Assembly (NCBI GenBank): GCA_018857735.1
Contig: JABMCL010000598.1
Span: 493,501 to 557,500, forward strand
Source: Alviniconcha marisindica
Lineage: Eukaryota > Mollusca > Gastropoda > Provannidae
DNA length: 64,000 nt
Direction of reading: 5' to 3'
Position 1 is the stretch's first letter. Each line of letters opens with the position of its first letter. The position numbers and the translations under genes were made by a program. Below the pieces are notes generated by a model that made no database searches, was not told the origin of the DNA, and was given only the letters and a program-made list of their open reading frames with translations. Of this stretch, positions 34,641 to 47,160 are shown piece by piece.

Positions 34641-34935
34641 ACGCTTTTAAAGGTCGATGGGCAAGAACTGAGAAGATGTGAAAATCAGCACATGCTCCGA
34701 CGAACTGGCAAACGTAATATCACGAGAAATCCAGTGACATAAATATTTATTGATGCTTTTATAAGTCGCCTTTCTCTGCTCTCAGTGCTGTGAACACGTA
34801 ACGTTTTGTGTGGAAGTTTTTATGCGCCATAAAAAAAATTCATTCATTCATTCATTCACACATTCATTCTCTCGAGCAGACTCACTGTACTCATGTCGCA
34901 CGTGGCCCGACAGTTTAAATAAAACACACAATACA
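34641..34935. other. Non-repetitive stretch
   Basis: Unique AT-rich sequence with (CATT)n at 34838-34868. No gene recognised. Confidence 0.45.
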
Positions 34936-34941
34936 ACACAC

Positions 34942-34946
<5 letters not shown>

Positions 34947-35031
<85 letters not shown>
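34947..35031. repeat. (GA)n microsatellite
   Basis: About 42 GA units, purine on plus. Confidence 0.98.
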
Positions 35032-35032
<1 letters not shown>

Positions 35033-35329
35033 CTTCTATACTCGAGTCAAGGACATCTGCTGAAGTTTATGCGCGATGCTCCCGGTGCCAGCAGCTCAGC
35101 GTTGTACACGACACTATCTCCTTACTCAGTCTGCACTGGATACGCCAAGCCGTTGTCACTGAAATGGCAGACCGTTGTCTGCACGCACCCACTGGTCGCT
35201 TGATCCGAGAAGCGGCTGGTAAGGGGAGGGCAGCACGTTCAGTAACCAGCCGAAATGATCGTGACGCCATGTGGAGAGGAGGACTGCTTCCAACAAGACC
35301 TCCACTGCAGCCCTGCCGCTCAGGGGGCC

Positions 35330-35970
35330 CACACTCCGAGCACCGCTTTCCGGCACCTTCCTCCAAACATCGCTTTCCGGCACCTTCCTCCAAACATCGC
35401 TTTCCGGCACCTTCCTCCAAACATCGCTTTCCGGCACCTTCCTCCAAACATCGCTTTCCGGCACCTTCCTCCAAACATCGCTTTCCGGCACCTTCCTCCA
35501 AACATCGCTTTCCGGCACCTTCCTCCAAACACCGCTTTCCGGCACCTTCATCCAAACTCTGCCAGAGTTTAGTTACGTCACTGAAGGGGCACTCTTTATC
35601 TCCGCGCAGCTGTCCAGCGACGCGGTCAGCGCCCTCCGAAAGCTTCGGGTACTGATATGACTGTGGTAGCAACCGAGCGCCCAAGCACGCACGTAAACAT
35701 GAGGCGCATCCACCCCGGGGAGAAAAAAAAGAAGAGTTCCGTCTCGATTCAAACGATTTTGGTTTTATTTGAGCTGGCGTAAGCAACATGGTCAGTTATA
35801 AAACAAACGTGTGATATAATCTGAGTTGTTTGTAACAAAATTACTTCTTTTTGAGCACCAAAAAAAAAAAAAAAAAAAGCTCGTTAACTGACAGTTTTCT
35901 GGACCCTATGGCGTAACTAAATACGGCAGTGGTTGAAGGAAGGATGTCGTAAACCAGTGCTTGGAGTTTG
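35330..35970. mobile_element. TIR element (Mutator-like MITE), copy 1, with expanded TIR
   Basis: The left end cacactccgagcaccg and the right end, read inverted, caaactccaagcactgg are about 65-bp imperfect terminal inverted repeats that continue inward to a shared tttagttacg. Flanks cagggggcc and cagaggacc agree at 7 of 9 positions as a 9-bp target duplication. Inside the left repeat, the unit ctttccggcaccttcctcc is repeated about eight times at 27-bp period (35341-35550). Removing the extra units leaves about 450 bp, the size of the copy at 61884. No transposase is encoded. Nine-base duplications and long TIRs suggest Mutator-like elements. Confidence 0.75.
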
Positions 35971-35983
35971 CAGAGGACCCACA

Positions 35984-36802
35984 CTATTGTCTTACACAAG
36001 ATGGCCCTCATTCAGTTCCACACTATTGTCTTACACAAGATGGCCCTCATTCAGTTCCACACTATTGTCTTACACAAGATGTCCCTCATTCAATTCCACA
36101 CTATTGTCTTACACAAGATGTCCCTCATTCAATTCCACACTATTGTCTTACACAAGATGTCCCTCATTCAATTCCACACTATTGTCTTACACAAGATGTC
36201 CCTCATTCAATTCCCACTATTGTCTTACACAAGATGTCCCTCATTCAATTCCGCACTATTGTCTTACACAAGATGTCCCTCATTCAATTCCGCACTATTG
36301 TCTTACACAAGATGTCCCTCATTCAATTCCACACTATTGTCTTACACAAGATGTCCCTCATTCAATTCCGCACTATTGTCTTACACAAGATGTCCCTCAT
36401 TCAATTCCACACTATTGTCTTACACAAGATGTCCCTCATTCAATTCCGCACTATTGTCTTACACAAGATGTCCCTCATTCAATTCCACACTATTGTCTTA
36501 CACAAGATGTCCCTCATTCAATTCCACACTATTGTCTTACACAAGATGTCCCTCATTCAATTCCGCACTATTGTCTTACACAAGATGTCCCTCATTCAAT
36601 TCCACACTATTGTCTTACACAAGATGTCCCTCATTCAATTCCACACTATTGTCTTACACAAGATGTCCCTCATTCAATTCCGCACTATTGTCTTACACAA
36701 GATGTCCCTCATTCAATTCCACACTATTGTCTTACACAAGATGTCCCTCATTCAATTCCACACTATTGTCTTACACAAGATGTCCCTCATTCAATTCCGC
36801 AT
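35984..36802. repeat. 39-bp minisatellite
   Basis: About 21 units of actattgtcttacacaagat and ccctcattcaattcc with cacac/cgcac variants. It starts right after the target duplication of TIR element copy 1. Three plus frames of 280-400 codons are artefacts of 39 being a multiple of three. Confidence 0.96.
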
Positions 36803-36814
36803 GCTACACAAATA

Positions 36815-36985
36815 GACACCCACCATATACTTTCCTGCACTACACGGACACCCATCATTTACTTCCCTACAATACACACTCTCCATCTACTTCCCTACAA
36901 TACACAGACACTCTGCATCTACTTCCCTACATTACACGGACACCCTCCATCTACTTCCCTAGACTACACTGTCTCCCATCAACTA
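36815..36985. repeat. Irregular 30-35-bp array
   Basis: Five or so units of ctacttccctacaatacac. Units resume at about 37128-37200 beyond the retroposon tail, so the retroposon inserted into the array. Confidence 0.8.
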
Positions 36986-36999
36986 TCTATATATAATTA

Positions 37000-37098
37000 T
37001 ATATATCCCGCTGGGATGAATAATGCATGTGAAAGCAAATTTCTCTACACGGAGACAATAAAGTTGTCTTGTATTGTATTGTATTGTATTGTATTACT
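37000..37098 (+). mobile_element. Retroposon 3' end with (ATTGT)n tail
   Basis: After a short AT-rich stretch the sequence reads gcaaatttctctacacgg, then gagacaataaagttgtcttg and five or so ATTGT pentamers. A unique 3' end with an AATAAA and a pentamer tail is what a SINE or LINE insertion leaves. No body is recognisable upstream. Confidence 0.5.
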
Positions 37099-37206
37099 GT
37101 TCCTTCCCGGCGCTACACAGACCCCCATCATCTACTTCCCTACATAAGTACATTACACAAATAAACACCCACCATCTGCTTCCCTGTAGTACACAGACAC
37201 CCGTCA

Positions 37207-37207
37207 G

Positions 37208-37287
<80 letters not shown>
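37207..37287. repeat. (TA)n microsatellite
   Basis: About 40 TA units; likely to extrude a cruciform when supercoiled. Confidence 0.98.
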
Positions 37288-37290
<3 letters not shown>

Positions 37291-37640
37291 CCACCGGGCA
37301 GGCCTTGACAAAGCCCTCAAGGGCGAAAATTTGGAGTAAAACGTTTCCAATACAAAACATGCCTGGACTTTGTTATACTCTCTCTCTTCCTGACACTGCA
37401 GATACGAACACCGCAGTAGCGACTGGATGACTCACATAGTGCTCAGCGAGCTTATAAATTCCAAACCCTGGCTAACGCGGTCAGCCGTTAGAACTGATTT
37501 GAAAGGTTGAATTAAGTGCCGTGATCGGCTTGGAATCGCCACGACGAGCAATCCGGCCAAAGTCAAAAGATCAACAGCAAGCCGTCGCCTGAATGGCGCT
37601 ATCCACAGCCCGCAGAGAGCAGCGATTTCACAGCTAACTC
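37288..37640. other. Non-repetitive stretch, possible retroelement end
   Basis: ggccttgacaaagccctcaa followed by gggcgaaaatttggag next to (TA)n has the small inverted repeat and gaaa typical of dispersed element ends; family undecided. Confidence 0.3.
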
Positions 37641-39185
37641 CAAGGATTTACAGCATATGTAGGTCCACAGCTCACTCTAAGGAATTACAGCATATGTAGG
37701 TCCACAGCTAACTCCAAGGAATTACAGCATATGTAGGTCCACAGCTAACTCCAAGGATTTACAGTATATCTAGGTCAACAGCCAACTCCAAGGAATTACA
37801 GCATATGTAGGTCCACAGCTAACTCCAAGGAATTACAGCATATGTAGGTCCGTGACTAACTCCAAGGACTTAGAGTATAATATGTAGGTCCATAGCTAAT
37901 TCCACAGGAGCTAACTCCAAGGACATGGAGTATAATATGTAGGTCCACAGCTAACTCTACAGGAGCTACCTCCAAGGACTTAGAGTATAATATGTAGGTC
38001 CATAGCTAACTCCACAGGAGCTACCTCCAAGGACTTAGAGTATAATATGTAGGTCCACAGCTAACTACACAGGAGCTACCTCCAAGGACTTAGAGTATAA
38101 TATGTAGGTCCACAGCTAACTACACAGAGCTACCTCCAAGGACTTAGGGTATAGTATGTAGGTCCATAGCTAACTCCACAAGAGCTAACTCCAAGGTCTT
38201 AGAGTATAATATGTAGGTCCATAGCTAACTCCACAGGAGCTAACTCCATGGTCTTAGAGTATAATATAATAGTATAATATGTAGGTCCACAGCTAACTCC
38301 AAGGACTTAGAGTATAATATGTAGGTCCACAGCTAACTCCAAGGACATATAGTATACTATGCAGGTCCACAGCTAACTCCAAGGACTTAGTATAATATGT
38401 AGGTCCACAGGAGCTAACTCCAGTATAATATGTAGGTCCACCGGAGCTAACTCCAAGGACTTAGAGTATATTATGCAGGTCCACCGGAGCTAACTCCAAG
38501 GCCTTAGAGTATACTATGCAGGTCCACAGGAGCTAACTCCAAGGACTTAGAGTATACTATGCAGGTCCACATCTAACTCCAAGGACTTAGAGTATGCTGT
38601 GCAGGTCCACAGCTAACTGCAATGACTTAGAGTATGCTATGCTGGTCCACAGCTAACTGCAAGGACTTAGAGTATACTCTGCAGGTCCACAGCTAACTGT
38701 AAGGACCTAGAGTGTGCTATGCAGGTCCACAGCTAACTGCAAGGACTTAGAGTATAATATGCAGATCCACAGCTAACTGCAAGGACCTAGAGTATACTAT
38801 GCAGGTCCACAGCTAACTGCAAGGACCTAGAGTATACTATGCAGGTCCACAGCTAACTGCAAGGACCTAGAGTATGTTACACAGGTCCACAGCTAACTCC
38901 AAGGACCTAGAGTGTGCTATGCAGGTCCACAGCTAACTGCAAGGACACAGAGTGTGCTATGCAGGTCCACAGCTAACTCCAAGGACCTAGAGTGTGCTAT
39001 GCAGGTCCACAGCTAACTGCAAGGACCTAGAGTGTACTATGCAGGTCCACAGCTAACTCCAAGGACCTAGAGTGTGCTATGCAGGTCCACAGCTAACTCC
39101 AAGGACCTAGAGTGTGCTATGCAGGTCCACAGCCAGCTCCAAGGACCTAGAGTGTGCTATGCAGGTCCACAGCTAACTGCACAGG
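37640..39185. repeat. About 40-bp minisatellite
   Basis: About 37 units of ggtccacagctaactccaag and gacttagagtataatatg. Units change gradually along the array from tataatatg to gtgctatgc, a pattern of stepwise expansion. Confidence 0.95.
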
Positions 39186-39235
39186 GAAACATTGCGGACG
39201 GTGTGTGAGCGGCGCCAGGCCAGCGGGAGGGTCGC

Positions 39236-39605
39236 TGCTGCTGTTGTTGATTATTACGGTTGGTTACTCTCTGCACCAGTTGTTGGTTACTACGGTTGGT
39301 TACTGTCCGCACCAGTTGTTGGTTACTACGGTTGGTTACTCTCTGCACCAGTAGGTGGTTACTGCGGTTGGTTACTGTCTGGCCAGTTACTGGTTACTGC
39401 GGCCGGTTACTCTCTACACCACTTGTTGATTACTACGGTTGGTTACTGTCTGACCAGTTACTTGTTAAGTACTGCGGTTGGTTACTCTCTGCACCAGTTG
39501 TTGATTACTACGGCTGGTTACTGTCTGAACCAGTTGTTGATTACTACGGTTGGTTACTCTCTGCACCAGTTGCTGATTACTACGGTTGGTTACTCTCTGC
39601 ACGAG
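39236..39605. repeat. 36-bp minisatellite
   Basis: Ten units of ttactacggttggttactct and ctgcaccagttg with tctgacc variants. Confidence 0.95.
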
Positions 39606-39726
39606 TGTGTTCACACCATACTGAGCATTTTCACATGGACTGAAAAGTGTGGCAAAAAGGAAGGAGCAGCACTAGCGGAAAGTGGCACACTCGACTGATT
39701 ACATTGTACTTGATTTGAGGTTAATT

Positions 39727-40006
39727 CCCCCCCCCCCCCCCCCACCACCTGTACATACACACACACATAACAACATGTAAAGCATACACACACACACATA
39801 CAAACATGTGTACACATACACTATTGCCACCACACACACATTATATCACACATACACACACACATTTTACTTACTCGCGCGCCACAACACACACACACAC
39901 AAACACACACATACACACATACACACGCATCTACTCACACACACACACACACACCACACACACACACTGACACACACACACTCCTCTCTCTCTCTCCTAC
40001 ACAACA

Positions 40007-40042
<36 letters not shown>

Positions 40043-40490
40043 ACACACACACAAACACACACACACTGACACACACCACACTCTCTCCTCTCTCCACACA
40101 CACACACACACACACACAACACACACACACACGACACAACACCTCTCTCTCTCTCCCACACACACCACACACACACACACTACCATCTCTCATTCTCTCT
40201 CACACACACACACACACACACACTGACACACACATCTCTCCTCCTCTCATCACACACACACACTAACACACACACACATCAATTCCTCACACACACTCAC
40301 ACACCATCTCTCCTCTACTCCAACACACCTACCACACCACACACACACACACACCACACACACCCCCATCTCACACACACACACCACGCACCACGCACAC
40401 ACATCCACACACACGACCTACAGCCACAGACACACACACAACACACACACACACACACACACGCACGCACCACAGGCACAGGCAGGCCCC
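39727..40490. repeat. CA-rich compound microsatellite
   Basis: A poly-C run, then about 700 bp of (CA)n broken by ctctctc and short spacers. Confidence 0.93.
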
Positions 40491-40556
40491 CCTCCACCCA
40501 ACACAGACATAAAGTGAGAGGCAGAGAAGCCGACAATGAATGAATTCTCTACTCAC

Positions 40557-40601
40557 ACAGATCGTCAGCAGGGCCAGCCGGTAATCCTTCCGTCGTACCA
40601 T
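40557..40601 (-). CDS. Candidate start exon with signal-anchor-like peptide (weak)
   Basis: On the minus strand an ATG in good context (aggATGg) opens MVRRKDYRLALLTIC and runs into a consensus donor (tgt|gtgagt) in phase 0. A basic start followed by a hydrophobic stretch fits a signal peptide or type II anchor. It is on the same strand as, and upstream of, the EVA1C-like exons, so it could be their first coding exon, but the intervening domain 1 exon was not located. The ATG context is repeated in the 74-bp tandem copies just upstream, which weakens the case. Confidence 0.2.
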
Positions 40602-40762
40602 CCTCAAATCCTGAACCATCTCTCAGTTCACCCACGTCACGTAAAGACAATCCGCACACAGCAGCGCCCTGCCATCCTCAAATCCTGAACCATCTCTCAG
40701 TTCACCCACGTCACGTAAAGACAGTCCGCACACAGCAGCGCCCTGCCATCCTCAGTGTGTCG
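40599..40762. repeat. 74-bp tandem duplication
   Basis: Two full and one partial copy of catcctcaaatcctgaacc and ttcacccacgtcacgtaaag. It overlaps the start of the candidate exon at 40557-40601. Confidence 0.9.
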
Positions 40763-43309
40763 CTCGAGTGTCGATGACAAGCTGCAGAATCCGACACCGT
40801 ACAGCCAGCTCCCGGCAGTCCTGAAGTCCAGATCAGCCCCTTCGCTAAGTTCAGCCGCAGGTAAGCGCCAGGTGACTAGCTCAAGCGGGTGAGTGGTGAT
40901 GCTGCAGGTGAGGACAGTCAGTGCGTGAGGACAGCACCTGCCCGCCTCTGGTTCCCGCCCCGCCTCCTCACCGGTCCTGCTCCGTCCGCCCCGCTCAGCA
41001 CGCGCAGGGAGAGCGAGGGAAGAGTAGACGGAAACCGTCCAGTGAATGTCACCAGAGGTGCTGTCCGGGTGGCAAGTCACTGCCACGGCCTTGAAGGACC
41101 GCCGTCGCTGAGACTGGACCGGCTCGTTGTGCTTGCCTTCAATACGCCCGCCGAACACCCGGCCACAGGCAATGCGTTCTGGTGACCCAGTAAACCCACG
41201 TGTCCAGCTACCGTTACATAAAAACAGGTATCCCTGTCTCCACGTCTGCTTCTGTAGTGCCGCGGTTTTCCAGGTACGAACAGGTAATGCTACGACGATG
41301 AGTCACTGCACGTTGGACAGCGCCGCCGGCGAGGTGAGCGACGACGACACATTGACATCTTTGTCTGCGGCACCGGGACAACGGCAGTGCGCGGGAAGCA
41401 CACCAAGACCATGCACACTCAGGATGACGGCTCAAGTAGTCAGACTGCGGCGGTCACCCACCATAACGTCGTCTGCATCACCGTCTTCAGCCGTGACACT
41501 CGACCCCACACACAGCACGAGTCAGACTGCGGGGCGGTGACAGTCTCTCTGCATCTTTGTCTACAGTTACAGCATTAGACCACACAGCCAACACGTGACC
41601 GACACAGCACGAATCAGACAACGGTGGGCAGGCACGATAACGTCCTCTGCATCCTCGTCTAGAGTTACAGCATCACGCTTTTCCAGAAGAGAGCTGAGCG
41701 AGTCCCTCGGACCTTTCGGTCTGCTCTGCCTTCAGACAGTGCCGTGCGCACAATGTCAGCCAAGGTAGCTCTCAGCGTTCCGCCCTCTCGTCAGCCAGTC
41801 AGCTTTAATTAACACCGCCCCACCAGCCGGCTTCCTGCCCAATAAATCATCAGGCTGGTGAATAAGTCATCAGGCTGCTGAATAAACCATCAGCCTAATG
41901 ATCCAGGAACTGGCGCTGGTGTAACGTCGCTGTCCGTTTCCACTTCACGGCCCAGCAGCTTGCTTCGCCTTTCTCATACCGGCCGCTTTGCGTCAGCGGA
42001 GGCACGGCTTTCTTTTGCCCTTGGAAGATAACTTTCCCTTCCCTCTCTGGCCGCTCAGTCACTCTGCAAGTTCTCACCAAGATTTGTTGCTGAAGTATTG
42101 TTCTGACCCCTCCGTGCCGGTCCCACTGTTCGCTGGCAGCGCCCCTGGCTACTGCAGAAGCGGCCGGCGTTTCAACGCCCTTCTGACCGCATCGAGTCTT
42201 TCCCTCCAAAACTCAGGGGTCTAGTTTTGTGTGGTACATACACTCTTTTCTTCAGAGACCCAGCTGTTTTGTTGTTTTCGTGCAGAGCTCTTGTAAAATT
42301 AACGTCCGTTGCAAAACGTAACGCCTTTGTGCAGAATTTCTGTTCACCTTGCTCCGTTCGTGCGGACAGAGTTGGCAAAAACTATGCAGTCTTTGGTGCT
42401 AGCTCCCTTGCTGTGTTTCTGGTTTCACTCGAGGCACCGGGCCTGGCACCAGGTGTTTGCCGGGTGAGGAAGCAAGTTGGCGATATCTGGTCTGCAGGGT
42501 GGCAGGTGTCAGACGATGAAAGGAGCCGGTCTGTACAGCAGCCACTCCGTCCTTCCGCCTTCAGCACGGTGCGTCCACCGACATCAACGTCCGACGACTG
42601 TGCACAACGGCTTATACAGCAGTGCCTTTCTTCGCAGTCATCCAACGCGAGAGTGTGTCGTCTGCCGTCCACTCCCCCCTCGCTGAATGTCGAGCACACC
42701 GTTCTGTTCGTGAACACAGAAGATTCCAGAGCGTGATTTGTTCCCCCACCAACGTACTTGCACACGCCGTTGGGTCCTTTGGCGCTCGCTTCCAAACTAC
42801 GCCGCTCCACACTCTGACACTGCAGTCAAACTGAAGGTTGACATTTCATTTCGAAGATCTGACGCCTTGCTGGTCGTCCGAGCTTTCGTTTCTAATTTCT
42901 ATTCATCCAGAGCAAGTGTATGGCACAAAGAGTTTTAAAGCACCCGAAAACATCGCTGGTCTCTTCTGGGTGCGGTGTTGTCAGGAAGGTGACACGTCAC
43001 CACAGCACGGGACCGATACGCTGGGTGGCTGCATGTATTAAAAAGTAAGTGTAATGTTCTCTGTTGCCCCAAAGAGCGGTTTGCTTGACCAGTGGACACA
43101 GCGTCACTGATCCTCTCTGGTTGGCTGGCTCGTTTGGCTGAAAGCTGGAAGAATGGTATGGACCAGACTTACAAACCAGGGTAGGCACCAGGCTTTACAC
43201 ACCCACGGTTCTATCAAGAAACCAGGCTAAGCAGCTTCTTGGTGGACAGTCGTGAGTTTAAAATAGGAAAACACGAACTGAACGAATCATGGCATCACCC
43301 TTGACAAGC
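40763..43309. other. Largest unique island, no recognised gene
   Basis: About 2.5 kb of GC-richer sequence with frames of 100-170 codons on both strands. Degenerate units of about 95 bp (ctctgcatc-tcgtctag-gttacagcat) lie at 41460-41690, and four 20-bp units (aataaatcatcaggctg) at 41838-41895. A plus-strand acceptor at 41275 and donor at 41333 bracket VRTGNATTMSHCTLDSAAGE, but no family fits. Confidence 0.4.
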
Positions 43310-43712
43310 TACGATAAAGACCAGTAAGCCTCAACTACACATCAGTGATAAAGACCAGCAAGCCTCAACTACACACCAGTGATAAAGACCAGCAAGCCTC
43401 AACTACACACCAGTGATAAAGACCAGCAAGCCTCAACTATACACCAGTGATAAAGACCAGCAAGCCTTGACTACACACCAGTGATAAAGACTAGTAAGCC
43501 TCAACTACACACCAGTAATAAAGACCAGCAAGCCTTGACTACACACCAGTGATAAAGACCAGCAAACCTGAACTACACACCAGTGATAAAGACCAGCAAG
43601 CCTCAACTACACACCAGTGATAAAGACCAGCAAACCTGAACTACACACCAGTGATAAAGACCAGCAAACCTGAACTACACACCAGTGATAAAGACCAGCA
43701 AACCTCAACCAC
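43310..43712. repeat. 34-bp minisatellite
   Basis: Twelve units of cagtgataaagaccagcaag and cctcaactacacac. Confidence 0.95.
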
Positions 43713-44201
43713 AGCCAGCTTACACGCTGTTGGACCACTGAATGGACTGAGGTTGTTAGAAGTAAAGCAGGCAGTAGGTTTTAAGTGATCCACTCCCTTT
43801 CAAAGCTGACGCCAGACTTCCCTAAGTACCCCAGCAGCCTCCACTCCCCCTCCTGACCCCCCTCCCCCCGCCCACCGACCCCCTCACCACACAGACCGCT
43901 GGCGTCGGAAGGGGAATAAAACCCACGCAGCATTACACTGTTTCACCTTGCGGAAAGCCCGTAGATGGAACGTTTAGTCTCTAACCGCCAATGACGTGGT
44001 CAAATCAGGAGAACAAAACAAACAACAAGAACACAACACCCAGTCGCTGTTTATCATTATCATACACGTGCAGACTGGAAAAATCAGATCACGTTCCCAA
44101 CTAGACAATGGGATCCCATTCCCATTCCGAGGGCACAGAAATCAGGTCACATGCCCAGACTCTCCAGTCATTTGTTACTGAGCTCGGGACGCACCGCGCA
44201 C

Positions 44202-44203
<2 letters not shown>
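43713..44203. other. Non-repetitive stretch
   Basis: Unique sequence with a C-rich block at 43835-43890. No gene recognised. Confidence 0.45.
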
Positions 44204-44272
<69 letters not shown>

Positions 44273-44363
44273 TGTGTTTGTGTGTGTGAGAGCGTGCGCG
44301 CGTGTGTGTGTGCGTGTGTGTGTGTGCGTGCGTGCGTGCGCGTGCGTATGTGTGTGTGCGTGC

Positions 44364-44434
<71 letters not shown>

Positions 44435-44450
44435 CGTGTGTGTGTGTGCA
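44204..44450. repeat. Compound (GA)n-(GT)n microsatellite
   Basis: About 33 GA units followed by about 180 bp of GT/GC/GTGC, purine-rich part on plus. Confidence 0.97.
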
Positions 44451-44815
44451 GGCGCGAGCCTTTTGGAAGGTTCCGTTTTGACTGAAGGTCAGGTGAGAGC
44501 CGTTTTGTGCACAGCGGCACGTGCAGCCCGCTTGCCCCCAGTCTCGTTGTGCAGCCGGTGTCAGCAGCGGCCCTCACAACGTCTCGCCCACTCCTTCTGC
44601 GCACCACTTGTGGGCTGACTGTCTTACTGTCTTAACAACCTCTACCAGTTATCTCTCTCCATAACTGACGCTTCCTCGTCCGGGAGCTCTGCGTTATTGT
44701 AAAAAATAAAATAAAATGATCAACAGATTTTTTTGATTTTTTTTGTCCAGTGTGTGGGGGACGGTTCTACTCACTGAAACAGCCAAAGACGGGCGGTCCA
44801 GGCGGCCAACTGTCG
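44451..44815. other. Non-repetitive stretch
   Basis: Unique sequence; nothing recognised. Confidence 0.4.
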
Positions 44816-45245
44816 CCTTAACAAACCAAACTGCACAGTCACACTGACAAACCAAACTGCACAGTCACACTGACAAACCACAGTCACACTGACAAACCAA
44901 ACTGCACAGTCACACTGACAAACCAAAATGTAACTTATAGTCAGCTTGACAAACCAAACAGCACAGACTTTGTGACAAACACAACAGCACAGACTCTGTG
45001 ACAAACCAAACAATGCAGCTACCCTGAAAAACCAAACAGCAGTTACCGTGACAAACCAAGTAGTCTTGTCGCCATGACAAACTTAACAGCAGTGTTACAA
45101 TGACAATTCAAGCAGCCTTGTCGCGTTGACAAACCAAACAGCCTTGATACGAGCTTTGGCAAACCAAACAGCCTTGATACGAGCTTTGGCAAACCATACA
45201 GCCTTGTAAGAAGCCGTAACAAAGCCAATAATCCGACAAAGCCAA
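44816..45245. repeat. 26-30-bp minisatellite
   Basis: Units of tgacaaaccaaactgcacag with variable spacers; from 45100 the unit becomes cagccttgatacgagctttg plus gcaaaccaaa. Confidence 0.9.
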
Positions 45246-45459
45246 TAATCCATCACATTGCATAACATAGCAGCCTTGGGCCTCATGACCTAGACGTATC
45301 TGCATACGCTGGTACCGGAAGTACGGCCTATCGTGCATTTCCTGTTCCTGCATGATTACGACATGCGCGGTTGGTCAATGATCAAAGTGATGTGTGGGAC
45401 GGGGACAGGTAGGAAGCAGACAGGTGGAGCATAAGGTGGGAACGGGCGAGGTAAACACC

Positions 45460-45560
45460 CTCCAGAGCTGAGGAGCTGTGTGAAAGTGGAGGTGGCCGTC
45501 CCGAGCTCCCCGTCCCTAACAATCCGTACGGTCAGTGTGGACGTCAGGCAACACCTGAGG
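45460..45560 (+). mobile_element. Second copy of the dispersed retroelement fragment
   Basis: ggagctgtgtgaaagtggag followed by gtggccgtcccgagctcccc matches the fragment at about 34070-34130 with a few differences. It ends at the edge of a large minisatellite. The flanks differ, so it is dispersed rather than a local duplication. Confidence 0.5.
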
Positions 45561-45574
45561 AATGAGAAATCACT

Positions 45575-46418
45575 AACTATATAGCACCATATAACGACAG
45601 CACCGTATAGGGTGGTAGCACCATATAACGACAGCACCGTATAGGGTGATAGCACCATATAACGACAGCACCGTATAGGGTGGTAGCACCATATAACGAC
45701 AGCACCGTATAGGGTGGTAGCACCATATAACGACAGCACCGTAGGGTGATAGCACCATATAACGACAGCACCGTATAGGGGTGATAGCACCATATAACGA
45801 CAGCACCGTATAGGGGTGATAGCACCATATAACGACAGCACCGTAGGGTGATAGCACCATATAACGACAGCACCGTATAGGGGTGATAGCACCATATAAC
45901 GACAGCACCGTATAGGGGTGATAGCACCATATAACGATAGCACCGTAGGGTGATAGCACCATATAACGACAGCACCGTAGGGTGATAGCACCATATAACG
46001 ACAGCACCGTATAGGGGTGATAGCACCATATAACGACAGCACCGTAGGGTGATAGCACCATATAACGACAGCACCGTAGGGTGATAGCACCATATAACGA
46101 CAGCACCGTATAGGGGTGATAGCACCATATAACGACAGCACCGTATAGGGGTGATAGCACCATATAACGACAGCACCGTAGGGTGATAGCACCATATAAC
46201 GACAGCACCGTAGGGTGATAGCACCATATAACGACAGCACCGTAGGGTGATAGCACCATATAACGACAGCACCGTAGGGTGATAGCACCATATAACGACA
46301 GCACCGTAGGGTGATAGCACCATATAACGACAGCACCGTAGGGTGATAGCACCATATAACGACAGCACCGTAAGGTGATAGCACCATATAACGACAGCAC
46401 CGTAGGGTGATAGCACCA
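45575..46418. repeat. 32-35-bp minisatellite
   Basis: About 25 units of caccatataacgacagcacc and gtagggtgatag with optional tata or extra g, giving 32, 34 and 35 bp. Minus frames of 280-340 codons are artefacts. Confidence 0.96.
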
Positions 46419-46828
46419 GCTGCCCAGTTCAGTTGAGCCGAATGGTTTCAGCACAGGGACGACGAAGTTGTGTCTGGCACTGCACCGTGTGACTCCCGGC
46501 TTGTTCACTGTCCCCACTCCTTCGTCCAGACCCCCCCCCCCCCCCCCCATCTTGCGTGACGGCCCGTTAACAGTACTGGCGAGCAAAGCAGGGACAGGCT
46601 GTGCGCGGAACGGGGCCCACCACAGGAGGCTGTAACAACATGCCTCTGCCCGTCACTTCCGGAACGTCCCCTCCACCCACTGAAGGGAAGAAGGCACGAG
46701 TTGACAGCTAAATAAAGAGAACAAAATCAAGGCTAAAATCTCCACATCTGTGACGGGATCAAGGATATAAACAAACCGTAAAATCTGGCCGTCGTTATAA
46801 AACGATCTTCTCATCTGACTGAGAAGTA

Positions 46829-46878
<50 letters not shown>

Positions 46879-47160
46879 GGATATCCCCAGGTCAGACAAT
46901 TTGGACCAGGAGCATGGAGCAAACATACAAAAGCCTTAAAGTTCCCAAGAACTTTCAAAAAGACAGTCGCTTGCTTGAAGACTAAATTAAACATCGGGCC
47001 TGTTCCTTCAAACCGATTAGATTTAAGAACACTCCGCTGGAAGACCACTCGTCAAATCAGCCTTCACCACCGAAACAGCACAACTAGCAGCTCGTCAGTG
47101 AGACATTATTTCACTAATGGTGCAGTGACTCAGACCATTGGTATGGGACTGCTACTTCCG
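46419..47160. other. Mostly non-repetitive stretch
   Basis: Poly-C at 46530-46549, (AC)n at 46838-46874, otherwise unique. A short minus frame (GVTRCSARHNFVVPVLKPFG) is unrecognised. Confidence 0.4.

Noticed and set aside
35933..37147. Open frames of 280-400 codons in three plus frames
   Set aside because: They translate a 39-bp tandem repeat; all frames are open because 39 is a multiple of three. No non-repeat coding sequence supports them.
45356..46586. Minus frames of 280-340 codons
   Set aside because: Translation of the 32-35-bp array; the peptide only cycles through YGAVVIWCYHP-like units.
25642..47000. Exon for the first half of SUEL domain 1
   Set aside because: I searched the unique islands on the minus strand for the expected Cys-x-Gly, I-x-V and YGR pattern ending in phase 0 and found none convincing; it may lie outside the window or be too diverged to see by eye.
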